Below, piece by piece: positions 23,591-33,056 of a stretch of DNA of 64,000 bases. A program made the translations under genes and the position numbers. The DNA is from Rhodoferax sp. TS-BS-61-7 (GTDB lineage: Bacteria; Pseudomonadota; Gammaproteobacteria; Burkholderiales; Burkholderiaceae_C). The stretch's first letter is position 1. Each line of letters starts with the position of its first letter. The DNA is taken from positions 1 through 64,000 of the forward strand of contig NZ_PTQY01000005.1 of NCBI RefSeq assembly GCF_002943465.1, given 5' to 3'. The notes below the pieces were generated by a model. That model saw only the letters and a program-made list of their open reading frames with translations, was not told the DNA's origin and did no database searches.

Positions 23591-25234
23591 TTGCAAAAGA
23601 AGATTGTCGTCATTCTGTTGTTGATCGTGCTGCTGCCCGTGGGGCTGCTGGCGTGGCTGGGCCTGCGCATGGCCAACAACGAACAACGGGTGGCGGCAGC
23701 GCAGGTGCAAGAACTGGTGCAGTCCCAACTGGGCAACGTGGATGACACTATCAACGCCTACTTCCGCGCGTTACAAGACGACTGGGTGATTCGGCTCCGA
23801 GCACAGCCGCTCGGCACCCAGGCGCTTGCCAACTTGCCGCAGGAGCTGGGCGTGGTGCAGCAAGCCTTTGTCATTGGTGCAGACGGCCAGCGTGTGTATC
23901 CCTCATCCTCTGCCGCCCTGACTGAGTCACAAAAACAGTTTGTCCAGCGCACAGCAGCCCTTTGGGACAACCCCGGGCTGCTCACCCAAGGGGCATCGAT
24001 TGGTGGCGTGGTGGGAAGCGCAAATGCAAATAGTCTTGCGTCCAAACGCTATATCGCTAGCGCAGTCAGCGCCGATGCGGGCCCGGCGCAGTGGGGCTGG
24101 TACACATGGCACTGGAATGCTGAGCTGCACCACATCTTTTGGCTGCGCGATGCGCAGAACCGCCTGGTAGGGGTGGAGCTAACGCCCGTGGCGCTGGTGG
24201 CAGACATCATTGCTCTGCTGCCCTCTACCAATGCGGATGGCACCCAGGCCAAGAGCAGCACCCGTTTGGTGAATGGCAATGGGCAGGTGGTGTACGAGTG
24301 GGGAAGCTACCAGCCCGCCAGTGGCGAAAAGAGTTTGGCCATGCGCCCACTGAGCCACCCCTTGGGCACCTGGAAGCTCGAATACTTTGGCCCCGCGCTG
24401 GCCACAGCGGGCGTGGTGAATACCTGGGGTTTGGTAGCCGGCTTGTTGGGGTTAGCCCTTGCGTTGGTGGGCTTGGCCCTGTATCTGTACCGCGAACACA
24501 CGCGCGAAATGCGTCTGGCCCAGCAGCGGGTCAACTTTGTAAACCAGGTGTCGCATGAGCTAAAGACACCCTTAACCAACATCCGCCTGTACGCAGAGCT
24601 GATGGAAGATGAGTTGGACCCTGCGGTGGACGAGCAGGCCGCAGGCGGTAGCAAAGCGCACCGGTACCTGGGCATCATCACCGCCGAGAGCCAACGCCTC
24701 TCGCGCTTGATTGCCAACGTGCTCAGCCTGGGGCAACTCCAAAAAGCACAGTTCACACTGGCCTTGCAACAAGGCGTGGTGGACGAGGTCGTAGCCCGCT
24801 GCATTGCCGCATTCCGCCCCGCGCTGGAGGCCAAGTCCATCACCGTGCAATGCACAGCGCAGGCAGCGCGCGTGGTCATGCTGGACGCGCAGGCGCTGGA
24901 GCAAATTTTGAACAACCTCTTGAGCAACGCCGAGAAATATGCCGCCAGCGGTGGCGCCATCCAACTAGAGACCACACAAGCCCATGGCGTGAGCACCATC
25001 GACGTGCGCGACTTGGGCCCCGGTATTCCTGCCAGCGAGTGCGAACGGGTGTTTGAGCCTTTTTACCGCATCAGCTCCAAGCTGACCGATGGCGTGGCTG
25101 GCACCGGCATTGGGCTGGACATTGCCCGCCAGTTGGCCCGCCAGCACGGCGGCGACGTCACCCTGCAAGCCGCGCAGGCCGGCGCGCACTTTCGCGTAAC
25201 CCTGCGCACCGAGTTTGTGGAACAGACGCCATGA
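23591..25234 (+). CDS. Two-component sensor histidine kinase (TTG start)
   Basis: This 547-residue kinase has a first membrane helix (IVVILLLIVLLPVGLLAWLGL) and a periplasmic region of about 240 residues. A second helix follows (TWGLVAGLLGLALALVGLALYLY), then HisKA with VNQVSHELKTPLTN (phospho-His about 321) and an HATPase domain (NNLLSNAEKYA, RDLGPGI, GTGIGLDIA). TTG at 23591 is chosen because AGGAG stands 5 bp upstream. The frame is open upstream but overlaps the VWA gene and has no other site. The stop overlaps the regulator start (ATGA). The substrate-free periplasmic domain could contact the VWA protein. Confidence 0.88.
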   Translation: MQKKIVVILLLIVLLPVGLLAWLGLRMANNEQRVAAAQVQELVQSQLGNVDDTINAYFRALQDDWVIRLRAQPLGTQALANLPQELGVVQQAFVIGADGQRVYPSSSAALTESQKQFVQRTAALWDNPGLLTQGASIGGVVGSANANSLASKRYIASAVSADAGPAQWGWYTWHWNAELHHIFWLRDAQNRLVGVELTPVALVADIIALLPSTNADGTQAKSSTRLVNGNGQVVYEWGSYQPASGEKSLAMRPLSHPLGTWKLEYFGPALATAGVVNTWGLVAGLLGLALALVGLALYLYREHTREMRLAQQRVNFVNQVSHELKTPLTNIRLYAELMEDELDPAVDEQAAGGSKAHRYLGIITAESQRLSRLIANVLSLGQLQKAQFTLALQQGVVDEVVARCIAAFRPALEAKSITVQCTAQAARVVMLDAQALEQILNNLLSNAEKYAASGGAIQLETTQAHGVSTIDVRDLGPGIPASECERVFEPFYRISSKLTDGVAGTGIGLDIARQLARQHGGDVTLQAAQAGAHFRVTLRTEFVEQTP

Positions 25235-25932
25235 AAGTATTGATCGCTGAAGACGACCTGCACATTGGGGAGGGCCTGCGCGACGTGGTGGAGGCCGAAG
25301 GCTACACCCCCATGTTGGCCAGCGATGGGGAGCAGGCACTGGCACTGTTTCATGTGCAGCGGCCGCAACTGGTGCTGCTGGACATCATGATGCCCAAGCG
25401 TGACGGCTACACCGTGTGCCGCGAGATACGGCGCGTGGACAACGACGTGCCCGTCATCTTCATCAGCGCCAAGTCCGAAGAGATAGACCGCGTGCTGGGC
25501 CTGGAGCTGGGGGCCGACGACTACATCATGAAACCCTTTGGCGTGCGCGAAGTGGTGGCACGCATCCGCGCGGTAACGCGCCGCACACTGGCGCGCACGC
25601 CCACGCCAGAGCTTGCGACAGATGCCGTGCGCATTGGCGACTTGGAGCTGTACCCATCGCAACTGCGCGCCCGCCGGGGCGACATGCAAATCGACCTGAG
25701 CCTGCGCGACGTAAAAATCTTGCAGCACCTGTTGCAACACCAAGGCAACGTGGTGGACCGCGACAGCCTGTTTAACCACTGCTGGGGGCGAGATTACTTC
25801 CCCAACAGCCGCACGTTAGACCAACACATCTCCAAGCTACGCAAACTCATTGAGCGCGACCCCAAGGCCCCCGCCATCATTGCCACCGTGCATGGCGTGG
25901 GCTACCGGTATGACGAGCCGGGGGCTTCTTGA
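25231..25932 (+). CDS. OmpR/PhoB-family response regulator
   Basis: This 233-residue regulator has a receiver domain (Glu7-Asp8-Asp9, phospho-acceptor Asp51 in LLDIMMPKRDGY, Lys about 108 in MKPFG). Its C-terminal winged helix has DLSLRDVKILQHLLQHQGNVVDR and SRTLDQHISKLRKLIE. It overlaps the kinase gene by 4 bp, so the two are almost certainly cognate. Its gene targets are unknown; autoregulation of the VWA operon is a reasonable guess. A family repeat copy begins 10 bp after the stop. Confidence 0.92.
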   Translation: MKVLIAEDDLHIGEGLRDVVEAEGYTPMLASDGEQALALFHVQRPQLVLLDIMMPKRDGYTVCREIRRVDNDVPVIFISAKSEEIDRVLGLELGADDYIMKPFGVREVVARIRAVTRRTLARTPTPELATDAVRIGDLELYPSQLRARRGDMQIDLSLRDVKILQHLLQHQGNVVDRDSLFNHCWGRDYFPNSRTLDQHISKLRKLIERDPKAPAIIATVHGVGYRYDEPGAS

Positions 25933-25942
25933 GTTGGTAGTT

Positions 25943-25996
25943 GCTACTTTTTGTATAGCTGCTTGCGCAATATACACGGGGGCTAGAGGCCGATTT
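25943..25996 (+). repeat. Dispersed ~55-bp intergenic repeat, copy 4
   Basis: The copy reads GCTACTTTTTGTATAGC, then TGCTTGCGCAATATACACGG, then GGGCTAGAGGCCGATTT. It follows the response-regulator gene in the convergent interval before the TetR gene. The left arm forms a short hairpin followed downstream by no T tract, so it is not a standard terminator by itself. Confidence 0.88.
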
Positions 25997-26267
25997 GACT
26001 CTATAGGTTCTGCGGATGGAGTTGGGGCTGTACGACTTAAGCAGGAGGGCTTAAGAGGTAAGAACTCTGCACCGCCTAATGTGCGTTTGTGTCAGCTCGT
26101 TTTTGTGCTGGGTGGGGTGGCTGTAGTCGACCCAAAGCAGAAATCCAACCGATCAGTTTCTGCGCTCTGTAGCGGTCCTTCATTGTTGCCAGGCTATGGA
26201 TGCCTCCTGGCATGATTCAAGAAACAGCATTCGCACAATGATGGACTCCCAGTTTGCAGTTAGTCTG
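25997..26267. other. Gene-free interval between convergent response-regulator and TetR genes
   Basis: This stretch has no convincing ORF, ribosome site or strong hairpin. A short inverted pair CTTAAG-CAGGAGGG-CTTAAG occurs near 26035-26055. Base composition shifts towards AT in comparison with the operon to the left. I see no other feature. Confidence 0.5.
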
Positions 26268-26834
26268 TCAGGCCATGATTGCTTTGACTGAAGTTTTGAA
26301 GTCTTCCAACACTTCCTCAACAGGCCTACCCATCTGTGCATGGACGATTGCGCCGTCTATCACGACTGACAAAATACGCCCTAATGACAAGTTGCGTCCA
26401 CTGAAGAACTCATCCAGAACAGATGACATGTCTTGCTTGTGCCGACAAACAACCCTCAATATCTCGGGGTCAGCAGAGCCTAGTTCAGCAGCTGCATTCA
26501 GAAACGCGCACCCCCTGAAGTCGGGCTGAACAAACCAGGAGCGAAGTGTTGCAACCAATGCGTCCGCGGCAATCGAACCGTTGCGACTCTTTTCCTTCAA
26601 GCTACTTTTGAACCAGGAAATCCAGTTTTCGTGCCGATAGTCGAGATATGCACGAATCAGATCGTCTTTACTTGCGTACTGCCGGTAGAAGGTCACTTTA
26701 CTCACGGACGACTGCTCAATGATTCTGTCAACCCCTGTCGCCCTGATTCCCTCACTGTAGAAGAGTTTGTGGGCTGCTTCCAAGATGCGTTCCCTGGGAG
26801 GCAATGAGGCCAAAGTTTGCGTAGACGATTGCAT
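26268..26834 (-). CDS. TetR/AcrR-family transcriptional regulator
   Basis: This 188-residue protein has an N-terminal TetR helix-turn-helix (RERILEAAHKLFYSEGIRAT, then VSKVTFYRQYASKDDLIRAY) and an alpha-helical ligand domain. It is divergent from the DUF1348 gene. Two copies of a TGTAGA-N8-TCTACA-like palindrome lie in the 85-bp gap, the first 9 bp before this start codon, so autorepression is expected. An alternative GTG start at 26861 would place operator 1 inside the coding region. Confidence 0.87.
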   Translation of the reverse strand: MQSSTQTLASLPPRERILEAAHKLFYSEGIRATGVDRIIEQSSVSKVTFYRQYASKDDLIRAYLDYRHENWISWFKSSLKEKSRNGSIAADALVATLRSWFVQPDFRGCAFLNAAAELGSADPEILRVVCRHKQDMSSVLDEFFSGRNLSLGRILSVVIDGAIVHAQMGRPVEEVLEDFKTSVKAIMA

Positions 26835-26842
26835 ACATCCAT

Positions 26843-26862
26843 TGTAGACAGATCGTTCCACA
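26843..26862. promoter_or_regulatory. TetR operator, site 1
   Basis: TGTAGACAGATCGTTCCACA is the inverted counterpart of site 2, with 16 consecutive bases (26843-26858) exactly complementary in reverse to 26884-26899. The TGTAGA/GATC/TCTACA pattern is a typical TetR-family palindrome. It is placed to block transcription of the regulator itself. Confidence 0.75.
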
Positions 26863-26879
26863 TCGACTAATATTTGCCA

Positions 26880-26899
26880 TGTAGAACGATCTGTCTACA
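26880..26899. promoter_or_regulatory. TetR operator, site 2
   Basis: TGTAGAACGATCTGTCTACA is near-palindromic (TGTAGA-N8-TCTACA). It lies 21 bp before the DUF1348 gene start, overlapping its likely promoter. Centre-to-centre distance to site 1 is about 37 bp, which would allow two TetR dimers to bind and close both divergent promoters. Confidence 0.75.
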
Positions 26900-26919
26900 T
26901 CACTTACTGAGGTCACACC

Positions 26920-27387
26920 ATGGAAACACGCCCACCCCTCCCTCCGTTTACACAAGAAACTGCCATCCAAAAAGTCCGACTAGCCGAGGACGGTTGGAAC
27001 ACTCGCGACGCGGCCAAGGTTGCCCTGGCTTACACCCTCGACACGAAGTGGCGAAATCGTGCGGAGTTCGCCAATAACCGTGCGGAAGCTCAAGCATTCC
27101 TCGACAGGAAATGGAAGAAAGAACTTGAATACCGGCTCATCAAAGAACTTTGGGTCTACGACAGCAACCGCATCGCCGTTCGGTATGCCTATGAGTGGCA
27201 TGACGACGCAGGGAACTGGTTCCGGTCGTACGGCAACGAGAACTGGGAGTTTGAGGCCAGCGGGCTTATGCAGCGTCGCTACGCCTGCATCAACGATATG
27301 CCAATTAAAGAGTCGGATCGGAAGTTCCACTGGCCGCTTGGCCGCCGCCCTGATGACCATCCAGGACTGTCGGAGCTTGGGCTCTGA
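26920..27387 (+). CDS. DUF1348 / NTF2-like protein
   Basis: This 155-residue protein matches the DUF1348 family (NTF2-like fold): [20 protein letters not shown], then [18 protein letters not shown] and [24 protein letters not shown]. No signal peptide is seen. The family's biochemical activity is not known. The divergent TetR gene and twin operators predict ligand-induced expression. A second NTF2-like gene with its own divergent regulator lies 1.1 kb downstream. Confidence 0.85.
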   Translation: METRPPLPPFTQETAIQKVRLAEDGWNTRDAAKVALAYTLDTKWRNRAEFANNRAEAQAFLDRKWKKELEYRLIKELWVYDSNRIAVRYAYEWHDDAGNWFRSYGNENWEFEASGLMQRRYACINDMPIKESDRKFHWPLGRRPDDHPGLSELGL

Positions 27388-27422
27388 GTAGAGAACACTC
27401 ATGCGTGAGTCCACATCTACAA

Positions 27423-27446
27423 AGCGGGCGCTCGTAGGCGCCCGCT
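27423..27446 (+). terminator. Hairpin after the DUF1348 gene
   Basis: AGCGGGCGC-TCGTAG-GCGCCCGCT is a perfect 9-bp stem with a 6-base loop, 36 bp after the stop. No T tract follows, so it may be a weak or Rho-assisted terminator or an mRNA-stabilising hairpin. Confidence 0.55.
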
Positions 27447-27521
27447 ACTGGTCCAATCTCGCCGCAGTATTCGACCCACGGCAATCTTGAAACTCTTCAA
27501 ATGCAGCGCCTATTAGCCGAC

Positions 27522-28388
27522 TTACCGTCGTAGCAGCGCGGCATGCTGGCTCGGAGGAACACCAAACGTTTTCTTGTACTCACGGCTGAACTGAGAAGCA
27601 CTGACATACCCGCTGGTATAAGCGGTCTCGGTCACATTCGCTTCGCCTGATGCAAGCTGGCGCCTTGCCTCTAGCAGACGTAGTTGTCGCTGGTAAGCAA
27701 GCGGGCTCGATGCAGTAACCGCTTTGAAATGTCTATGGAAGGATGTGACACTCATACCCACGTGCGACGCTAGCCATTCCACACTCATGGAAGTTTTGGC
27801 GTTCTCACCTATCCACTCCGCAGCCATCTTGATCTGAGCAAACCTGGAATTGTTCGCACCGATCTGACGAAGTCTTCCACCTAACGGACCTGACAACAGT
27901 CGGTAATACAACTCGCGCTCAAACTGAGCAGCTAGCACCGGGATTTCGAAAGGTGCGTCCAACAGGTTCATAAGCCGTCCTAGCGGTTCAACAAGGCCCT
28001 CATCCACTTGTGCCAGCGACATTGCGCCCGCCTGCCATTCGGTGGGATTTTGTTCACGCATATCGAGAAGTAAGCTTGCAACGATCCCGGCATCCAGGGT
28101 CAATTCGACGCTTAGATAAGGCTGGGTTGGGCTTGCCTCCACTACTTCACTAACGAACGGTAGACCTATCGATGCCACCGCGCATGTTCCAGCAGAACAG
28201 TCAAACGTTCTGCCCGCAATGGTCATCCGCTTCGCGCCTTGTAGCAATAGATAAAACTTGGGCTCAAACAAAGCCGGCGCCGGCGGCGTTGGTGCCATTG
28301 TTGACCTGATTACGAGTCTGGGGTACTCGGATGGCATGCCTGAAGAACTACCGTGTTTGGTAGCAATTGTTATGAGATTTTTCAGCAT
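27522..28388 (-). CDS. AraC-family transcriptional regulator
   Basis: This 288-residue protein has an N-terminal AraC_N-type cupin (FYLLLQGAKRMTIAGRTFDCSAGT, then PFVSEVVEASPTQPYLSV). The C-terminal double helix-turn-helix reads MSVEWLASHVGMSVTSFHRH, then QLRLLEARRQLASGEANVTE and GYVSASQFSREYKKTFGVPP. It resembles regulators of the YqhC type that control aldehyde or short-chain reductase genes. It is divergent from the SnoaL-like gene and likely controls it. Confidence 0.87.
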   Translation of the reverse strand: MLKNLITIATKHGSSSGMPSEYPRLVIRSTMAPTPPAPALFEPKFYLLLQGAKRMTIAGRTFDCSAGTCAVASIGLPFVSEVVEASPTQPYLSVELTLDAGIVASLLLDMREQNPTEWQAGAMSLAQVDEGLVEPLGRLMNLLDAPFEIPVLAAQFERELYYRLLSGPLGGRLRQIGANNSRFAQIKMAAEWIGENAKTSMSVEWLASHVGMSVTSFHRHFKAVTASSPLAYQRQLRLLEARRQLASGEANVTETAYTSGYVSASQFSREYKKTFGVPPSQHAALLRR

Positions 28389-28547
28389 GTGATGAGTGGC
28401 TCTTTTGGTGACTAGCTTTTTTTATGAACTGTCAAAATACCAATTTTGGCAGGATCAGGCAAGTCTTTGGAGCGATCGAGATTGCGAATTTTTCGAACGA
28501 CTGGAATAGTCAGCGGCATCGTATCAATGCTTAAACAAAGGAAAAAA

Positions 28548-29018
28548 ATGACCAACCCACAAGCCCGCTTGCAGAAATTTATGGACGAAGCCTCCATCCG
28601 CAACACGATTGCCCGCTTCGCCGATAGTGCAACTCGTGCTGATTACGCTATGTTCAAAACGGTATGGACCGATGATGGTGAATTCATTATCGGAAATGCT
28701 CCCCATGGTCAACACTCGATAGGTGCAGATGAGAACGTTACGCTTCTTCGCAAGTTGCGAACAGGCAAAGAATTCTTCGTGCAGTTCGCGCTTCCTGGTG
28801 TCATCTTGATTGACGGCGACGAAGCGACCACGCGCACATTCGTGCATGAAGCAGCGCGCGGTCCTGGCGAAAAATACTACCGCAATCACTGTATTGCATT
28901 TGATAAGTTGCAGCGATCTGGTGACGATTGGCTCTTCAAAAGTCGCTCGTTTCAGTACATCTGGCTCGACACAGGGCCATTCGCTGGAAGCGGGTTTTCC
29001 CTCTTTCCTGCGGCATGA
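28548..29018 (+). CDS. NTF2-like (SnoaL-like) protein
   Basis: This 156-residue protein starts MTNPQARLQKFMDEASIRNT (ATG 28548, AAAGGA 6 bp upstream). The SnoaL_4/NTF2-like domain shows IARFADSATRADYAMFKTVW and TDDGEF, followed by a HxxxR-rich strand (TFVHEAARGPGEKYYRNHC). Such domains occur in hydroxylating dioxygenase small subunits, dehydratases and isomerases, so a specific reaction cannot be named. It is divergent from the AraC gene and followed by a strong terminator. Confidence 0.83.
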   Translation: MTNPQARLQKFMDEASIRNTIARFADSATRADYAMFKTVWTDDGEFIIGNAPHGQHSIGADENVTLLRKLRTGKEFFVQFALPGVILIDGDEATTRTFVHEAARGPGEKYYRNHCIAFDKLQRSGDDWLFKSRSFQYIWLDTGPFAGSGFSLFPAA

Positions 29019-29165
29019 AACTGCTGGGAGCACGAAGATGCCAGTGGTGAATGTCAGGCAACTAGTTTGCTGTTGGTAGGCTAGTTCGCTGCGCCAATGC
29101 TGTCATTCGCGGGTGGCAGCATCTGGCCCAGTTCAGCCTTTCCCGCTCCCATAGCTCCAACAAAA

Positions 29166-29200
29166 AGCCCCGCCAGTCTTGCGACTGTGGGGCTTTTTTT
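29166..29200 (+). terminator. Bidirectional Rho-independent terminator
   Basis: The stem has arms AGCCCC and CAGTC, loop TTGC, then GACTG and GGGGCT, with seven T on the plus strand and five A before it (T on the minus strand). It can serve the NTF2-like gene and, after the repeat, htpG from the other side. It is nearly identical to 19886-19920. Confidence 0.9.
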
Positions 29201-29211
29201 ACGAGTCAATT

Positions 29212-29265
29212 GCTACTAATTTAGTAGCTGTTGGCGCATATTCCACGGGAGCTATAGGCCGATTT
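29212..29265 (+). repeat. Dispersed ~55-bp intergenic repeat, copy 5 (close to consensus)
   Basis: The left part GCTACTAATTTAGTAGC is a perfect 8-bp inverted repeat around one T. The rest reads TGTTGGCGCATATTCCACGG and GAGCTATAGGCCGATTT. It lies between the terminator at 29166-29200 and the htpG stop, in a convergent interval. Confidence 0.88.
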
Positions 29266-29286
29266 AGCCTCTTAACCCCTCGAGCA

Positions 29287-31281
<1,995 letters not shown>

Positions 31282-31354
31282 AGATAGGTCTCTGAGTCTC
31301 AATAAAACGGTTCGCGCGCCTGTCAGGCAGTACCTGTGGCGCGGGCAACCCACA

Positions 31355-31381
31355 ATTATGGGCGAGGCTGGGCTTTTCAAG
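31355..31381 (-). promoter_or_regulatory. Sigma-32 (RpoH)-type promoter of htpG
   Basis: On the minus strand CTTGAAA (31381-31375) is followed by 12 bases and CCCATAAT (31362-31355). The consensus is CTTGAAA, 13-15 bases, CCCATnTA, so both boxes match and the spacer is slightly short. Its position, roughly 75 bp before the htpG ATG, and the known heat-shock control of htpG support it. Confidence 0.65.
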
Positions 31382-31498
31382 CGCGGGCCTGTACTGGCCA
31401 TAAAAGACGACTAGGCCCAAGGGGCTTGCCCACCCCCCTTCCCCCGCGCGGGCGTTAGCGCTACATTGCAAAAAAAGCACCCAGGGAAGCCCAACGCC

Positions 31499-31765
31499 AT
31501 GAAACCGGACCAGCCTGTGCCGCCCTCTGACAAGCGGGCGGCTACCTCTTCCCCCGCCCCCAAGCCGTTTGACGGCTTGCTGGACCCCCTGCCTGTGCCC
31601 GAAGTTTCTGAGAGCGATACCGATACCGCTTGGGGCCTGTGGGAGGCCAGCGTGGGGGGCTTTCTGCAAGAGGGCAAGGCGCCGCCCGAAGCCCCGCCAC
31701 CCCATGGCTACGAACCTACCGAGCCCGCGGGCCTGGACGGCGAGCCGGCCCCCGACAAAAGCTAG
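31499..31765 (+). CDS. Small Pro/Asp/Glu-rich hypothetical protein (88 aa)
   Basis: Starting MKPDQPVPPSDKR, this disordered-looking proline-rich protein has one ordered-looking segment, SDTDTAWGLWEASVGGF. Short proteins with an Asp-x-x-Trp-x-x-Trp-Glu segment are common and uncharacterised in this bacterial family. A start at 31466 would add 11 residues. Its 3' end overlaps the convergent hydrolase gene by 4 bp. Confidence 0.55.
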   Translation: MKPDQPVPPSDKRAATSSPAPKPFDGLLDPLPVPEVSESDTDTAWGLWEASVGGFLQEGKAPPEAPPPHGYEPTEPAGLDGEPAPDKS

Positions 31766-33036
31766 GTTGACCCCGCGCCCGGTGTTAGCCAAGCCAGCAG
31801 TTGCGCGGTCACCTCGGGTCGGTGCAGCAGTTCCATATGGTTCATGCGGTAGGCAATGCACAGGCTGGGCTTGGCAAACACCAGATTGCGTTTTGCCTCG
31901 TCGTGCAGGCCCAGCGCGCTGCGCAGCGGCACCAGTCCATCCCCCAGCAACCGGTCGGCCAGCGCGCTGCGTTGGCTGGCCGTGGTGGCCGCCACGGTGT
32001 AGCAGGCCACGCCCTCGGGCAGCGGCACGGGCGTGCGGCGGTCCGGTCCTTTCTGAAAGCGGTTGCGGCCCTGCCAGTCTTGTGGGCTGACAAAGCCATA
32101 ACGCAGGTCGGTGATGCCGGCGCTGCGTAGCTGGCCCAGCTTGGCAAAGGGGCGCGAGTAGGGCGTGGCGCCCAGAATCACATCCACCCAGTTGCCCGCG
32201 CGCTCCAGCGGCGCACCGTGGTGTGGCGTGCCCAGAAAAATGACGTTCTTCAAGACTTTCAGCCAGGGCGCAGACGGATCGGCCGTGCGCGTCTGCTGCA
32301 CCGCGCTGCGTGTGACCAGTCCACCCATGCTGTGCGCCAGCACGGTGATCTCGCTCACCGGCACCGGCCAGTGGGCCACCAACTGGTCCAGCTCCTCCGC
32401 CAGCGCTGCACCGTTGTCCGAGGTGTGCAGGCCGGTGTTGTAGCGCACATAAACCGGGGTGTAGCCCAGTGTGGCTAGGGCGGTGGCGTGGCTGCGCACC
32501 TCGCCGGTGGCGGTGGTGTGCGTCCACTGCAGGTCGTTCATGCACAGGCCGTGGATGACGACAAGCAGCTTGCCGCCCACGGTGCCCTTGGCGGGCAAGG
32601 TGGCGGGGCGGGTCCAGTCCAGCGCCCGGCCGGCGTGGCGCAGCTGCAGGCGGGTGGCCAGTGGGTTGCCGCTGGCGGCCAGGCGGTCGCCCAGCACGCC
32701 GTTCAGCGCGGCCAGCACGGCCTCGCGCTGCGGGGTGTCGGGTAAAGCGGTATCGGCCGCGTCCAGCAGCGGCTGCAGCTTGCCCAAGATGGCTTCGGCA
32801 CCACTGCCCACCAGCTGCGTCACACCTTGCACGGTCTGGTAGATCAGCCCGGTCAGGCCGCGCGTGGTGCCAGCGGTTTTGCCGCCCGGCACGCCCATGC
32901 TGCCCCAGACCGACTGGTGCACCCCCTCGGCCATGCGGGCCACGCCGCGGGTGGCCTGGGTGGCCAGTTGCACCACGCCGCGCAGGTCAGACGCCCGAAA
33001 GTGCTGCAAGGCCTTGGGCCGCGGAGGCAAGGGCAT
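31762..33036 (-). CDS. Alpha/beta hydrolase, lipase-like
   Basis: This 424-residue protein has about 150 residues of N-terminal, mostly helical sequence. An alpha/beta hydrolase domain follows, with the oxyanion region LLVVIHGLCMND, nucleophile elbow AHSMGGLV, the FLGTPHHGAPLER motif typical of triacylglycerol lipase/PGAP1-like enzymes, and a C-terminal His (MNHMELLHRPEV). No signal peptide is seen. MPLPPRP at 33036 is the chosen start, 20 bp after the pseudouridine synthase stop. The upstream in-frame extension overlaps that gene. Substrate is unknown; ester lipids are plausible. Confidence 0.78.
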   Translation of the reverse strand: MPLPPRPKALQHFRASDLRGVVQLATQATRGVARMAEGVHQSVWGSMGVPGGKTAGTTRGLTGLIYQTVQGVTQLVGSGAEAILGKLQPLLDAADTALPDTPQREAVLAALNGVLGDRLAASGNPLATRLQLRHAGRALDWTRPATLPAKGTVGGKLLVVIHGLCMNDLQWTHTTATGEVRSHATALATLGYTPVYVRYNTGLHTSDNGAALAEELDQLVAHWPVPVSEITVLAHSMGGLVTRSAVQQTRTADPSAPWLKVLKNVIFLGTPHHGAPLERAGNWVDVILGATPYSRPFAKLGQLRSAGITDLRYGFVSPQDWQGRNRFQKGPDRRTPVPLPEGVACYTVAATTASQRSALADRLLGDGLVPLRSALGLHDEAKRNLVFAKPSLCIAYRMNHMELLHRPEVTAQLLAWLTPGAGST

Positions 33037-33056
33037 AAAGGCCTTTGGAAGAGACG

